Shown: one piece after another, positions 29,316-38,827 of the stretch
How the letters are laid out: each line of letters begins with the position of its first letter
How positions within the stretch are numbered: position 1 is the first letter of the stretch
Source: Castellaniella sp.
GTDB lineage: Bacteria > Pseudomonadota > Gammaproteobacteria > Burkholderiales > Burkholderiaceae_B
Direction: 5' to 3'
NCBI RefSeq assembly: GCF_004321985.1
Contig: NZ_SCQN01000041.1
Location: 60,204-124,203 of the forward strand
Length of the DNA stretch: 64,000 nt
Program-made: the position numbers and the translations under genes
Notes under the pieces: generated by a model
What the model was told of the DNA's origin: nothing
Databases searched by the model: none
The model's input: the letters and a program-made list of their open reading frames with translations, nothing else

Positions 29316-30503
29316 GTGCCCACTCCTTCAAACTCGTTCAGCCTGGGCCAGATCGCCCTGCCGGCCTTTGGTCCTTCACTGATGTTCGGCGTGGGTGAAG
29401 GGGCGATGCTCCCGGTGCTTGCGCTCAGCGCCCGCGACTTGGGCGCCAGTTCGGCCGGCGCCGGGCTTATCGTTGCAATGGTCAGCATCGGTTCACTGCT
29501 GTCCAATATCCCTGCCGCCATGCTGGCCACACGCTTCGGCGAACGGCGCGCCATGGTGGGCGCTGCTCTGTTTGCACTGCTGGCGCTGGCGATCTGCCTG
29601 ATGGCCCGCAATCCCTGGATGTTCGGGCTGGGTGTCTTCATGGTGGGGCTGGCCAGCGCCGTCTTTCTGCTGGCCCGCCAGACGTTTCTAATCGAAGCGG
29701 TCCCGCTGCACATGCGGGCCAGGGCCATGTCCACGCTGGGCGGAACCATGCGGGTCGGCATGTTCGCCGGGCCGTTTGCGGCTGCCGCGTTCATCCAGTG
29801 GCTGGGCCTGAGCGGCGCCTACTGGGTGGCGATCATCGCCATGATGGGGGCAGGAGCCATCTCGTTACTGGTTCCGGATCTGGAGACGCGCAAGCTTACC
29901 AACGGCACACCAGCCCCGCGCCCGGCTATGCTGGGCCTGATGCGCACCCATGCCCATTCCTTCCTGACGCTGGGGGTAGCGGCGGCGCTGATCTCGGCGA
30001 TCCGCGCCTGCCGCCAGATCGTGATCCCGCTGTGGGCCGATCACATCGGTCTGGACGCCACATCCACTGCCCTGATCTACGGACTCATGGGAGCCGTGGA
30101 CATGCTGCTGTTCTACCCGGCGGGCAAGATCATGGACACCAGGGGGCGGCTGTGGGTCACGCTCCCCAGCACGGTGATCATGGCTCTCAGCTTCCTCGCC
30201 ATTCCGCTGACCACAGGATTCGCCAGCCTGCTGACCGTCAGCATGGTGCTGGGGCTGGGCAACGGAATCGGATCGGGCATCATCATGACCATCGGCGCGG
30301 ATTGCTCACCTAGCGAAGGGCGCACGCCGTTCCTGGGTATCTGGCGGCTCATCACCGATACAGGCGGTGGCAGCGGGCCCCTGGTACTCTCGGCACTGAC
30401 GGCGGCATTTTCGCTGGCGAGCGGGGTGGCTGTGATCGGTTCGATGGGCTTCGTGGCGAGCTACATGTTCTGGCGCTGGCTGCCCCACAGAGCTTCAGCC
30501 TGA
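29316..30503 (+). CDS. MFS transporter
   Basis: Integral membrane protein of about 395 residues with 12 predicted TM segments. It contains the major-facilitator loop motif between TM2 and TM3 (MLATRFGERR) and RARAMSTLGGTMRVG between later helices. The GTG at 29316 is the first start before TM1 that does not overlap the upstream EAL gene; the longer open frame has no membrane character there. The substrate cannot be told from sequence. It converges with the HD-GYP gene, which ends at 30518. Confidence 0.85.
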   Translation: MPTPSNSFSLGQIALPAFGPSLMFGVGEGAMLPVLALSARDLGASSAGAGLIVAMVSIGSLLSNIPAAMLATRFGERRAMVGAALFALLALAICLMARNPWMFGLGVFMVGLASAVFLLARQTFLIEAVPLHMRARAMSTLGGTMRVGMFAGPFAAAAFIQWLGLSGAYWVAIIAMMGAGAISLLVPDLETRKLTNGTPAPRPAMLGLMRTHAHSFLTLGVAAALISAIRACRQIVIPLWADHIGLDATSTALIYGLMGAVDMLLFYPAGKIMDTRGRLWVTLPSTVIMALSFLAIPLTTGFASLLTVSMVLGLGNGIGSGIIMTIGADCSPSEGRTPFLGIWRLITDTGGGSGPLVLSALTAAFSLASGVAVIGSMGFVASYMFWRWLPHRASA

Positions 30504-30517
30504 TGGCGGGCCCGGCC

Positions 30518-31726
30518 CTAACCCACAACGGGCGGCACCGGAAGCCCTGACTGAGCCCAGTCCACCGGAAAAGCGACCGGCAGGACCTGACTGGGGGAGC
30601 CTGCCTCAGCCAGATCCACACGCCGCTCCGGAATCGCGTGGCTCCAGCGGATCGAATAAAAAACCTTCACCACGGGCAGCTCGGGGACCTCGCAATTCTG
30701 CGCGACGACCAAGCCGAGTTCGCTCTGCGTCAGACTGATGATGGATCCCACCGGATAGCGCCCGACCGCGCGAATGAAGGCCTGGAGAATATCGGGATCG
30801 AACTGGCCGTCCCAGTGCAGCATCTTGTGGATGGCAAATGCGGGGTCCCACCCCTTCTTGTAAGGGCGGTTCGAGGTCACCGCATCATAGACGTCACAGA
30901 TGCTGGCCATGCGAACAAGCTGCGCAATCCGGTCCGCAGGCAACCGATCCGGATAACCCTGGCCATCGATGCGCTCGTGATGATGGCGGCATACGTCCAG
31001 GACCTCCGGCGGGATATCGGCATCTTCGCGCAGCAGGGCCTCGCCAAGTTCGGGGTGCTTCTGGATCTGGGCATATTCATCTGGCAGCAGCCGGCCAGGC
31101 TTGTTCAGGATCGCATCGGAGATGTTGACCTTGCCGATGTCATGCAACAGGCCCGCCATCCCCGCCAGCCGGACTTGGTCATCCGGCAGCCCCATGGCGC
31201 GCGACAGTGACGTCATCAGTGCCGCCACCGCCACGGAATGCATGTAGGTATATTGGTCCGCCCGCTTGATGCGCGCCAGGCTGGTCAGGGCATCCGGGTG
31301 CTCCTCGACCGATTCGGCCATATCCTGGACCAGGCGCTCGACCTGCCCAAGATCGATCCGATTGCCAAGCCGTGCATCCGCAAACATCTGGGTGACGCGG
31401 TCCCGCGCCACTTCGCAGATGTCGTGAGCATTGGCGAAGGCCTCTTGCTCATGTGACAACGCCACGGCCTGGGCCGCCCGTGCCGTGGCACTTCCCGCCG
31501 GAGGGCGGGTGAAGGGTCCCAGGGTTACCGCCCGAACGTCCACATCCACTCCACGCTTGGTGTCGATCCAGACCCACTGCAGCCGGGACCTGGTCAGCCG
31601 CTGCAAATCGGACTCTTTCTGGATCAGGAAGCGTGACCGCCAGAAGGAATGATCTATCCAGGACCCGCACAATTCGTGGATATACATTCCCACGCGCAAA
31701 TCAGAAACTGCCACCTTCTTGAGCAT
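30518..31726 (-). CDS. HD-GYP domain c-di-GMP phosphodiesterase
   Basis: Protein of 402 residues with an N-terminal DUF3391 domain (about 1-140) and a C-terminal HD-GYP domain. The metal site HDIGK (His195-Asp196) and the signature HHERIDGQGYPDRL with GYP at 257-259 are intact, so hydrolysis of c-di-GMP is expected. Its ATG lies 2 bases after the ubiX stop, making it the last gene of the hemA-prfA-prmC-grxD-ubiX run. There is no signal or TM segment, so it is cytosolic. Confidence 0.92.
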   Translation of the reverse strand: MLKKVAVSDLRVGMYIHELCGSWIDHSFWRSRFLIQKESDLQRLTRSRLQWVWIDTKRGVDVDVRAVTLGPFTRPPAGSATARAAQAVALSHEQEAFANAHDICEVARDRVTQMFADARLGNRIDLGQVERLVQDMAESVEEHPDALTSLARIKRADQYTYMHSVAVAALMTSLSRAMGLPDDQVRLAGMAGLLHDIGKVNISDAILNKPGRLLPDEYAQIQKHPELGEALLREDADIPPEVLDVCRHHHERIDGQGYPDRLPADRIAQLVRMASICDVYDAVTSNRPYKKGWDPAFAIHKMLHWDGQFDPDILQAFIRAVGRYPVGSIISLTQSELGLVVAQNCEVPELPVVKVFYSIRWSHAIPERRVDLAEAGSPSQVLPVAFPVDWAQSGLPVPPVVG

Positions 31727-31728
31727 CT

Positions 31729-32337
31729 TCAGTCCTGTGCGAGCCGCCCCGGCTGCTCGGAATCAGTGCCCATTCCCGCCCAGCGCGGGCCCGGCACATG
31801 GATGTCGAAGAGCTCCAGCACACGGCATACCGTGTGGTCGATCATGTCGGCGATGCTTTGAGGACGGAGGTAAAACGCCGGCAACGGTGGGAAGATCACA
31901 CCGCCCATTTCGGTAACGGCCGTCATGTTGCGCAGATGCGCCAGGTTCAGGGGCGTTTCGCGTACCATCAGCACCAGCCGACGCCGTTCCTTCAGCGTCA
32001 CGTCGGCGGCTCGGGTCAGCAGGTTGTCGGACAGCCCGTGTGCGATGGCGGCCAGAGACCGCATGGAACAGGGCACGACCACCATGCCGGCGGCCGCAAA
32101 GCTGCCGCTGGCCAGCGCAGCCCCCACATCGCGGGGGCTATAGGTGTGATCGGCCATCGCCCCCACCGCCTGGCGGGTCAGGCCGAGTTCGTAATGGATA
32201 TTCAGAACGCCGGAAGGCGAGATGACCAGATGGGTTTCCACCCCGCCGTGTTCGCGGGCAAGCTGAAGCAGGCGAACGGCATACTGGGCGCCAGTGGCCC
32301 CGCTGATGCCAACCACCAGCCGAAGCCGGGATGTCAC
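31729..32337 (-). CDS. ubiX: flavin prenyltransferase UbiX
   Basis: Makes prenylated FMN, the cofactor of UbiD-type decarboxylases in ubiquinone synthesis and aromatic metabolism. The 202-residue protein has the flavoprotein start [51 protein letters not shown], with the essential Ser/Arg/Glu region, is central, and [11 protein letters not shown] is near the C-terminus. Its ATG overlaps the grxD stop by 4 bases (ATGA). Confidence 0.95.
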   Translation of the reverse strand: MTSRLRLVVGISGATGAQYAVRLLQLAREHGGVETHLVISPSGVLNIHYELGLTRQAVGAMADHTYSPRDVGAALASGSFAAAGMVVVPCSMRSLAAIAHGLSDNLLTRAADVTLKERRRLVLMVRETPLNLAHLRNMTAVTEMGGVIFPPLPAFYLRPQSIADMIDHTVCRVLELFDIHVPGPRWAGMGTDSEQPGRLAQD

Positions 32338-32720
32338 CCGACTGCCCCGGCTTCCTTCAAGAGCTCAGCGAGTTCGCCCTTGGTGTGCATCTCGTTCATG
32401 ACGTCCGTCCCGCCCACGAATTCGCCCTTTACATAGAGCTGGGGAATAGTCGGCCAGTTGGAAAAGTCCTTCACGCCTTGGCGGACTTCAGGGTCGTCGA
32501 GCACATTCACGGTCACGAGCTGGCCCACGCCGCATTCCTTCAAGACCTGAATCGCACGCGCCGAAAAGCCGCACTGCGGAAACTGCGCCGTTCCTTTCAT
32601 GAAGAGAACCACGGTATGGGCAGTCACGGTTTCACGAATGAAGGCCTGGACCTCGGCCTGATCGGATTCACCAGCAGCAGTTTCGCTCTGGGGCACGTCA
32701 TTTTGGGCTGATTCGCTCAT
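32334..32720 (-). CDS. grxD: monothiol glutaredoxin Grx4 type
   Basis: Iron-sulfur cluster carrier glutaredoxin. The monothiol active site CGFS (Cys50) is preceded by [36 protein letters not shown] matches the glutathione-binding part. The 128-residue protein has a polar N-terminal extension of about 20 residues compared with E. coli GrxD (115). A second in-frame ATG at 32735 would add five residues. It sits between prmC and ubiX and is coupled to ubiX by an ATGA overlap. Confidence 0.95.
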   Translation of the reverse strand: MSESAQNDVPQSETAAGESDQAEVQAFIRETVTAHTVVLFMKGTAQFPQCGFSARAIQVLKECGVGQLVTVNVLDDPEVRQGVKDFSNWPTIPQLYVKGEFVGGTDVMNEMHTKGELAELLKEAGAVG

Positions 32721-32739
32721 CACACTACTCGTCAAAATT

Positions 32740-33561
32740 TCAGGCCGGCAACCGGCCCCAAGTTACACGTTCGATTCCCGCCAGATCCCGCAGGCTGGCG
32801 ACAGCTGCGAATCCCTGGTCCTGAAACATTGCCTGGACGGCAGCTGCCTGGTCAAAACCGTGTTCCACGCAAAGCGCTCCGCCCGAAGACAGATGCCGCG
32901 AAGCCCCCTGGATGATGGTTCGCAGCGCCGATAGACCACCGGCCCCATCCGTCAGCGCGCCCGGTGGCTCGAACCGCAGGTCACCACACGACAGATGCAC
33001 ATCGCCGGCCGGGATATACGGCGGGTTGGAGACAATCACTTCAAACGGGGTCGAACCCAAGGAACTATCGTACCAATTCCCAAGGGAAAACAACAGTTTT
33101 GTCCCCATGGCGCGCGCATTCATTCGTGCCACCGACAACGCGGCCTCGCTGCAGTCCGTGACCCGAACGCAGGCATCCGGCCGCGCCAGCGCCATCGAAA
33201 TCCCCACGATACCGCTCCCTGTTCCCAGATCAAGGATGTTGGGCGCGGTCCGATCACTGACGGCCGCCAGCCCGCATTCCACCAGCAGCTCGGTCTCCGG
33301 CCGTGGCACCAGGACGTCCGGCGTCACACGAAAATCGCGCCCCAGAAACTCGCGATACCCCAGGATATAGGCCATGGGTTCGCTGGCCACCCGGCGAGCC
33401 TCCAGCGCGTCGTAGGCCTGGCACGACGCATCCGCTAGCGGATCCGTATCGTGCGCCACCAGCCATGCGCGCGACACCCCCAGCACCTGCTGCCACAGCA
33501 AGTGGAACTCCAGTAACGGCAACGGACTATGTGCCCGTCGTTCGCGCAGCGTCATCTTCAT
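32740..33561 (-). CDS. prmC: peptide chain release factor N5-glutamine methyltransferase
   Basis: PrmC (HemK) methylates the glutamine of the GGQ motif of release factors. The 273-residue protein has an N-terminal helical domain, [14 protein letters not shown], the AdoMet motif [13 protein letters not shown] near 109-121, and the catalytic NPPY at 179-182. The ATG overlaps the prfA stop by one base (TGATG), coupling it to its own substrate's gene, the usual arrangement. Confidence 0.95.
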   Translation of the reverse strand: MKMTLRERRAHSPLPLLEFHLLWQQVLGVSRAWLVAHDTDPLADASCQAYDALEARRVASEPMAYILGYREFLGRDFRVTPDVLVPRPETELLVECGLAAVSDRTAPNILDLGTGSGIVGISMALARPDACVRVTDCSEAALSVARMNARAMGTKLLFSLGNWYDSSLGSTPFEVIVSNPPYIPAGDVHLSCGDLRFEPPGALTDGAGGLSALRTIIQGASRHLSSGGALCVEHGFDQAAAVQAMFQDQGFAAVASLRDLAGIERVTWGRLPA

Positions 33562-34640
33562 CAATCCAGCGCCAGGGCCGCCAGTTGTTCAGCCTGATGC
33601 TCGGCCAGCAGCGCGTCGATGATTTCACCCAGATCCCCGTCCATGATCTGTGCGAGCTTGTACAACGTCAGATTGATGCGGTGATCGGTGACGCGTCCCT
33701 GCGGGAAGTTGTAGGTCCGGATGCGCTCAGAGCGGTCGCCCGAGCCCACCAGGCTTTTGCGCTGGGCCGCCTCGCGCGCATGGGCCTCATGCTGCTGTCG
33801 ATCCTTCAGGCGCGCGGCCAGCACCTGCAGCGCCTTGTCCTTGTTGCGGTGCTGGGACCGATCGTCCTGACATTCCACCACCATCCCGGTGGGCAGGTGC
33901 GTGATGCGCACGGCCGAATCGGTCTTGTTGATGTGCTGCCCGCCCGCACCGCTGGCACGAAAGGTATCAATACGCAAGTCACCGGGATTGATCTGGATCG
34001 CCGCCTGGGCATCAGCCTCCGGCATGACAGCCACCGTGCAGGCCGACGTATGGACACGCCCCTGAGACTCGGTCTCTGGAACGCGCTGCACACGATGAGC
34101 ACCCGACTCGAACTTCAACCGGCCATAGACGCCATCACCGGTCACATGCACGATGACTTCCTTGTAGCCGCCCAGCTCGGACTCGCTGGCCGACATGAAC
34201 TCCACCCGCCAACCGCACAGTTCCGCGTAGCGCGAATACATGCGCAACAGGTCACCGGCAAACAGGGCGCTCTCATCGCCCCCCGTCCCGGCGCGTACTT
34301 CCAGAAACACGCTCCGGTCGTCGTCGGGATCCTTCGGAATCAGCAACACCTGAAGCTCGGACTCCAGCTGCGCGATGCGCTCATCAGCGCCTCGCAGCTC
34401 CTCTTCGGCCAGCGCCTTCATCTCTGGATCCGCGAGCATGTCGCGAGCAGCCTGTTCGTCTTCACAGGCCCGCTGCCACCGCCCGAAAGCGCCCACCACC
34501 GGCTCCAATTCGGCACGCTCGCGCGAAAGCTTGCGGTACCGGTTCAGGTCGTCGGCCGCATCGGGCTCGGACAACATCGCGTCGATCTCTGCCAGACGCT
34601 GATCAAGCTGTTCCAGGCGGCTTCGCATCGATTCTTTCAT
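33561..34640 (-). CDS. prfA: peptide chain release factor 1
   Basis: RF1 terminates translation at UAA and UAG. The 359-residue protein has the stop-codon-reading tripeptide PxT as PET (188-190, within [10 protein letters not shown]) and the GGQ catalytic loop in [15 protein letters not shown] (233-235). The RF1-type PxT rather than SPF identifies RF1. It lies 81 bases downstream of hemA in the same minus-strand operon and overlaps prmC. Confidence 0.97.
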   Translation of the reverse strand: MKESMRSRLEQLDQRLAEIDAMLSEPDAADDLNRYRKLSRERAELEPVVGAFGRWQRACEDEQAARDMLADPEMKALAEEELRGADERIAQLESELQVLLIPKDPDDDRSVFLEVRAGTGGDESALFAGDLLRMYSRYAELCGWRVEFMSASESELGGYKEVIVHVTGDGVYGRLKFESGAHRVQRVPETESQGRVHTSACTVAVMPEADAQAAIQINPGDLRIDTFRASGAGGQHINKTDSAVRITHLPTGMVVECQDDRSQHRNKDKALQVLAARLKDRQQHEAHAREAAQRKSLVGSGDRSERIRTYNFPQGRVTDHRINLTLYKLAQIMDGDLGEIIDALLAEHQAEQLAALALD

Positions 34641-34721
34641 GATTGAAAATCCGGGGGGTCAAACAGAAACTGCCCCACGCGAGGCGGCGGGGCTGGGAGC
34701 AACCAGGGAGAGTTGGCGCCG

Positions 34722-35999
34722 CTAATGGCGCCGAGCGCCGGCTTCAGGCAGCAATCGCGGCAACAGGGACAGGAGCTGGTCGCGCTCGGTGCCCTCGGAA
34801 CGATTGAGGGCCGCAAGTGGGCCGTGCATGTACTTGTGCGTCAGGCTGTACGCCAGATGTTCCAGCACCGCGTCGGGATCGTCACCGCGCGCGAGCAGCC
34901 GCCGCGCACGGTCCAGTTCCGCCAGGCGCAAGGCATCGGCGCTTTGCTGGTAGTCGATGATGGCCGGCACGATCTCGCGGTTGTTCATCCAGTGCATGAA
35001 GTGCTGGACGCGTGTCTCGATGATGGCTTCTGCCTGGACGACAGCAGCACGCCGCGCGTCCGTCCCGGACTGGACCATGCGCCCCAGATCATCTACCGTG
35101 TACAGATAGACGTCTGCCAGGCGTGCGACTTCCGGTTCGATGTCGCGCGGCACGGCCAGGTCCACCATCACCATGGGGCGATGGCGCCGCGCACGCGCCG
35201 CCCGGTCCACCAGACCCAGGCCGAGAATGGGCAAGGATGAGGCCGTACAGGACACCACCACGTCGAATTCCGCCAGATGCTCGGGCAGCGAGGAAAGCTT
35301 CATCGCTCGGGCACCAAAGCGCCCCGCCAGCGTTTCCGCCCGTTCCACCGTCCGATTGGCTACGCTGATCTGGCGGGGTTGCACCGCTGCGAAGTGGGTC
35401 GTACAGAGCTCGATCATCTCGCCGGCGCCAATGAACAGGATGCTGGAATCTGACAGATTGCCCAGCACCCGCTCGGCCAGCCTCACGGCGGCCGCCGCCA
35501 TGGACACCGAATGCGCCCCGATGGCCGTCTGAGAACGGACTTCCTTGGCTACCGAAAAAGTACGTTGGAAGAGCTGGTGCAGCAGCGTGCCCAGCGTACC
35601 GGCCTGCTCGGCCGTCCGCACAGCGGTCTTCATCTGACCCAGGATCTGCGGCTCGCCCAGTACCATGGAATCCAGGCCGCTGGCCACCCGAAAAACGTGG
35701 CGCACCGCATCGTACTGCTGGTACTGATAGACGTGCGGCACCAGCACGCCGGCTTCCACGCGGTTGAAGTCAGCCAGCCACGCGGGCAGATCCGGCCCTA
35801 CGTCAGGATCGGCTGCGCAGTAGACTTCCGTCCGGTTACAGGTGGAGAGGATGGCCGCCTCACGGACCCGACTGCCAAACGCCGACCGCAGGGCCGAGAG
35901 CGCGGGTTTGACCAGATCAACCGGAAACGACACGCGCTCGCGCACCGAAACCGGCGCCGAGACGTGGTTCAAGCCAAAGGTCAGAACGTCGACAGACAT
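34722..35999 (-). CDS. hemA: glutamyl-tRNA reductase
   Basis: First committed enzyme of C5 tetrapyrrole synthesis, reducing Glu-tRNA to glutamate-1-semialdehyde. The 425-residue protein carries [11 protein letters not shown] with the catalytic Cys near 53, [15 protein letters not shown], the NADPH-binding [11 protein letters not shown], and [13 protein letters not shown] 35999 gives the family start [12 protein letters not shown]. It is divergent from tRNA-Phe, with 131 bases between them, and heads the hemA-prfA-prmC-grxD-ubiX-HD-GYP cluster. Confidence 0.96.
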   Translation of the reverse strand: MSVDVLTFGLNHVSAPVSVRERVSFPVDLVKPALSALRSAFGSRVREAAILSTCNRTEVYCAADPDVGPDLPAWLADFNRVEAGVLVPHVYQYQQYDAVRHVFRVASGLDSMVLGEPQILGQMKTAVRTAEQAGTLGTLLHQLFQRTFSVAKEVRSQTAIGAHSVSMAAAAVRLAERVLGNLSDSSILFIGAGEMIELCTTHFAAVQPRQISVANRTVERAETLAGRFGARAMKLSSLPEHLAEFDVVVSCTASSLPILGLGLVDRAARARRHRPMVMVDLAVPRDIEPEVARLADVYLYTVDDLGRMVQSGTDARRAAVVQAEAIIETRVQHFMHWMNNREIVPAIIDYQQSADALRLAELDRARRLLARGDDPDAVLEHLAYSLTHKYMHGPLAALNRSEGTERDQLLSLLPRLLPEAGARRH

Positions 36000-36130
36000 G
36001 CCCGGTAAAAGTTGCAAAGATAAACTTTCGGCATTATAAGGCCCTGGGGTGCTGTGGGGAATGGTTTGGTGCTGGTTTGGCGCCTTTATCTCTGCAGCAG
36101 CCAGTGATTTCGTGTATGATTTCGCGTCTT

Positions 36131-36206
36131 GGCCCGGTAGCTCAGTCGGTAGAGCAGAGGATTGAAAATCCTTGTGTCGGTGGTTCGATTCCGCCCCGGG
36201 CCACCA
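36131..36206 (+). tRNA. tRNA-Phe (GAA)
   Basis: Complete 76-nt tRNA with a 7-bp acceptor stem (GGCCCGG/CCGGGCC), D-loop sequence AGCTCAGTCGGTAGAG, anticodon GAA at 36164-36166 in TTGAAAA, T-loop GGTTCGATTCC, and an encoded CCA. Its last 30 bases (36177-36206) are the integration site for two tandem elements, which keep the gene intact by supplying an identical 3' end. Confidence 0.98.
36177..36206 (+). repeat. attachment-site repeat, copy 1 (3' end of tRNA-Phe)
   Basis: Thirty-base 3' end of tRNA-Phe, including the T-arm and CCA. It is repeated exactly at 41184-41213, and the last 23 bases again at 62450-62472. This is the left attachment site of the composite island. Confidence 0.93.
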
Positions 36207-36215
36207 GAGCCGCAT

Positions 36216-36250
36216 AAGCCCTTGATTCTAAACGGATTAGGGGCTTTTTC
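36216..36250 (+). terminator. terminator downstream of tRNA-Phe, supplied by element 1
   Basis: Stem AAGCCC (36216-36221) / GGGCTT (36241-36246) with an inner CTAA/TTAG pairing, followed by TTTT. It lies 10 bases after the CCA of tRNA-Phe but inside element 1, so the element seems to bring its own replacement terminator. A second terminator lies beyond the far end of the island (62485-62509). Confidence 0.65.
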
Positions 36251-36281
36251 ATTGCCCGTAGAAATACCGCTTTGTCCTCCA

Positions 36282-36303
36282 CAGGTACACAAAGCAGGTA
36301 CAC
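36282..36303 (+). repeat. putative integrase arm-type sites, left end of element 1
   Basis: Two direct copies of CAGGTACAC (36282-36290 and 36295-36303) start exactly 13 bp apart, just before the integrase start codon. At the right end of the same element CAGGTACAC (41099-41107) and CAAGTACAC (41112-41120) have the same 13-bp phasing. Matching spaced repeats at both ends are typical of arm-type integrase sites. Confidence 0.6.
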
Positions 36304-36304
36304 T

Positions 36305-38020
36305 ATGCCCACTATGGCAAAGCCTTGGCTCAACCCTGACACAGGGATCTACGGCATCCGCCGCCGCATCCCCAAAGACATCCAGCCCCTCATAGGCAAG
36401 GGCACCCACTGGAAAAAGTCTCTCGAAACCAAGGATCACAGGGAAGCCTGTTTCCGTTTCGCTGCTGCCTACTCTGAGTCAGAAGAGGCCTTCATCAAGG
36501 CCCGTGCTGAACTGGCAGGTATCCCCGTAGTCCTCCCCTCAGACGCCCCCAAGATTGTCGATAGATGGTCTAGGGGTGTCCTTGCGGAGTGGGAGAAAGA
36601 CCCCTCCAAGACCTCCCGCTTTCTGGCTACTGTGGCTCCTGACCACGGGGGAAAAGACGCTGACAGGGTTCCCGCTTGCGATGTCCTGGACTTGGATAAT
36701 CCCCGTGTCCGCGCCACCATCACGAACAGTCTCATTAGTGAAATCCTAAAGGGTCAACGTCTCCCACTACCCGCCATAGGTTCCCCTGCAAGAGTCGCCT
36801 TGGAGAGAACCATTTTCCCTCGCTGGGTAGACCTGTGCCATATAGCCTTTGATCGGAATATAGGTGAATGGCATACATCCCTGCCCCTCCCTGACGCTGA
36901 TAAACCCCTAGCCAGTGAGAAAGAGAAGGCCGATATTCAGTCATCCTCTGCACTTCTCTCTGTGGCTTACAGTCAGTGGGCAACAGCCAAGAGAGCCGAC
37001 ACCCTCAATGCAGATAACACCGTTGGCACCTATGGGGCCACCATTACCCGCTTCATAGAACTGTACGGGGATCTCCCCCTGAGCCAGATCAAGAGAGCCA
37101 CTGTCCACCAATTCAAAGATGATCTCCTGCGTATCCCCATCAAGGGGAAAGGGATAAAGGGCCTGACGGCAAAGGAACTGATCGCCAAAGGGGAAGCAGA
37201 AGGACTCCCTACCGCCAGCCTTGCTACTGTCCGTAATGGCCTGAGCCATCTAAGCACGATATTCAATGATGCCCGTTCTAGGTATGAAACCTTAGGAGAA
37301 AACCCTATAGAGGCTTCTGGTGTTCTCTCAAAGGTCAAGCGTCAGGCAACTAGGAACCCCACCAGAACAAGAGGCGAGAAGGGATACAGTCACACAGAAC
37401 TGAGGGCCATGTTCGGTAGTCCGTTATTCACTGGTGAAAGCTGGAATCCCCCTAGAGCTGACTATGGGAAAGCCTTGTACTGGCTCCCCCTGCTGTTTAT
37501 CTACACAGGAGCACGAAGAGAGGAACTGGCACAGCTACAGGTATCCAATATCAGAAAGGATGCCGACACCAGTATATGGTTTCTGTATATCCGCACCCAG
37601 GCCGAAAGAAACGAGACATTGAAAACCGCTGATAGTTTCCGTTCTGTACCTCTCCATCCTGACCTGATTACTCTAGGGTTCCTGACCTACTGTGACTCTC
37701 TCCCTAAGGGTTCCATGCTCTTTCCCAAGCTGACCAAGTCCCGTAATGGTTACGGTCACAATGTAGGCAAGGGCTGGAAGAATTATCTTGATAAGGTAGT
37801 AAAGCTCAGCAGTCTAGCTGCCCCCATACACGGTCTACGGCACACATTCAAGACTCTATGGAGAGAGGCGGGACTCAGGGAAGAAGTCAGTGATTGGATT
37901 ACCGGACATGCCCCTAGTGGCATTGGGGGAGAATATGGAGTGAACCCCCTGACACAGATGGTCTCTGAACTAGAAAAGTTCCCCAGCATTGCCCATGAAG
38001 CTGGACTCCTGGAAGGTTAG
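36305..38020 (+). CDS. tyrosine-type integrase of element 1
   Basis: Phage-type site-specific recombinase of about 571 residues. The N-terminal region (GIYGIRRRIPKDIQPLIGKGTHWKKSLETKD) is the short beta domain found before many GI integrases. The catalytic domain is C-terminal, with Arg I in TGARREELAQL, box II HGLRHTFKTLW, and ITGHAPSGIGGEYG carrying His and the likely nucleophile Tyr. Both catalytic boxes are intact. ATG 36305 and ATG 36314 are both possible, and neither has a strong ribosome site. It abuts the tRNA-Phe target, so it is the integrase that recombines it. Confidence 0.9.
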   Translation: MPTMAKPWLNPDTGIYGIRRRIPKDIQPLIGKGTHWKKSLETKDHREACFRFAAAYSESEEAFIKARAELAGIPVVLPSDAPKIVDRWSRGVLAEWEKDPSKTSRFLATVAPDHGGKDADRVPACDVLDLDNPRVRATITNSLISEILKGQRLPLPAIGSPARVALERTIFPRWVDLCHIAFDRNIGEWHTSLPLPDADKPLASEKEKADIQSSSALLSVAYSQWATAKRADTLNADNTVGTYGATITRFIELYGDLPLSQIKRATVHQFKDDLLRIPIKGKGIKGLTAKELIAKGEAEGLPTASLATVRNGLSHLSTIFNDARSRYETLGENPIEASGVLSKVKRQATRNPTRTRGEKGYSHTELRAMFGSPLFTGESWNPPRADYGKALYWLPLLFIYTGARREELAQLQVSNIRKDADTSIWFLYIRTQAERNETLKTADSFRSVPLHPDLITLGFLTYCDSLPKGSMLFPKLTKSRNGYGHNVGKGWKNYLDKVVKLSSLAAPIHGLRHTFKTLWREAGLREEVSDWITGHAPSGIGGEYGVNPLTQMVSELEKFPSIAHEAGLLEG

Positions 38021-38250
38021 CCTTCAAGCTCCTTTGGGACGGGCAGGTATCTCCCAACTATGGCACCACCACTGGCTACACACCACCACAGAAGATACTG
38101 GTTATGCAGTGCCTCTCCCTTGTCCAGCACGATCTCTAGTACAAACCCTATGGGCAGCATGAAGAACAAGGTTCCGGCAAGGATACCTATAGCACCACAG
38201 AAGCCGAAGTAACCGTAGAACTTCCACACCTTCCGAACTGATTCCAGCAC
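38017..38250 (-). CDS. small two-TM hypothetical protein
   Basis: Protein of 77 residues with two strongly hydrophobic stretches (about 13-44 and 52-68) and a basic N-terminus (MLESVRKVWKFYG), so probably an inner-membrane protein with both ends in the cytoplasm. Its stop overlaps the integrase stop by 4 bases in convergent orientation. I do not recognise the family. Small membrane proteins in such elements sometimes act in exclusion, but nothing here shows that. Confidence 0.55.
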   Translation of the reverse strand: MLESVRKVWKFYGYFGFCGAIGILAGTLFFMLPIGFVLEIVLDKGEALHNQYLLWWCVASGGAIVGRYLPVPKELEG

Positions 38251-38558
38251 TTTGATCTCACAGAGTAACTAAAAGGCTCCACAGAATACCAGACATAGAG
38301 GGGCTATCGGGCTCATCCTTGGGAACTCCCTAGCTGAAATACCACACTGACAACAGTATCCATCTGTGCAAATATCCAAAAGGTTACCCTCGGATCATAA
38401 GGCTTTCAAGACACTCCCGATAATCCGCTACAGTAATGATGTCAGTGTCAGTGAATAATCCACCAGTGAATACATTGACTTCCCGATCCGCCTCATGGCT
38501 TAATACCGGTTCCATTCAACCAGTGGCTCCCTGCCATACTCTACAAGGAACCCGTACC
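38251..38558. other. intergenic region of element 1 without a recognised gene
   Basis: A 308-base relatively AT-rich stretch between the small membrane-protein gene (start at 38250, minus) and the 41-residue ORF (plus). It must hold the divergent promoters. Short repeats such as GTCAGTGTCAGTGAATA and CCAGTGAATA occur near 38441-38475. No longer ORF with coding character is visible. Confidence 0.4.
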
Positions 38559-38684
38559 ATGACTCTGCTCATTGGCCGTTTTGAACTTGACCTGCATATC
38601 GGTGGCCTGTATTTGAAAGTCCCGCGCTTGTTTGAGCTGGCCTGGAATGGCAACGGCTTTTACTGCAACCGCGCAGCGGCATAG
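38559..38684 (+). CDS. small ORF of 41 residues in element 1
   Basis: A short ORF starting at ATG 38559, with a good ribosome-binding site (AAGGAA, 38545-38550, 8 bases upstream). The product begins MTLLIGRFELDLHIGGLYLKV, continues with a Trp/Asn/aromatic-rich stretch and ends in NRAAA. The frame stays open for 41 codons upstream but has no better ribosome site. The balanced hydrophobic/basic pattern looks coding. Function unknown. Confidence 0.4.
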   Translation: MTLLIGRFELDLHIGGLYLKVPRLFELAWNGNGFYCNRAAA

Positions 38685-38759
38685 GGTGACGAACGGGGGC
38701 TAGGTTTCCTAACACTCAGGCTCTTTGCCCCCTGTACCTGCTCCTCTCAGGGAACCTCT

Positions 38760-38819
38760 AGGGTGTACCAATGGTACAGGCAACCTGTGCCAAAAGTGCC
38801 TATAGGGAAGGTACACCCT
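38760..38819. repeat. nested inverted repeat built around GTAC motifs
   Basis: Perfect 10-bp arms AGGGTGTACC (38760-38769) and GGTACACCCT (38810-38819), about 40 bases apart. The intervening DNA contains a second near-perfect stem, GGTACAGG/CCTGTGCC. It lies between the 41-residue ORF (plus) and the ParB-like gene (minus), where a bidirectional terminator would fit. The arms also contain the GGTACAC core of the putative integrase arm sites. Confidence 0.55.
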
Positions 38820-38827
38820 GAGGACAT

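Noticed and set aside
27859..29331. 490-residue minus-strand open frame
   Set aside because: Antisense to the GGDEF/EAL gene, with no domain or ribosome site.
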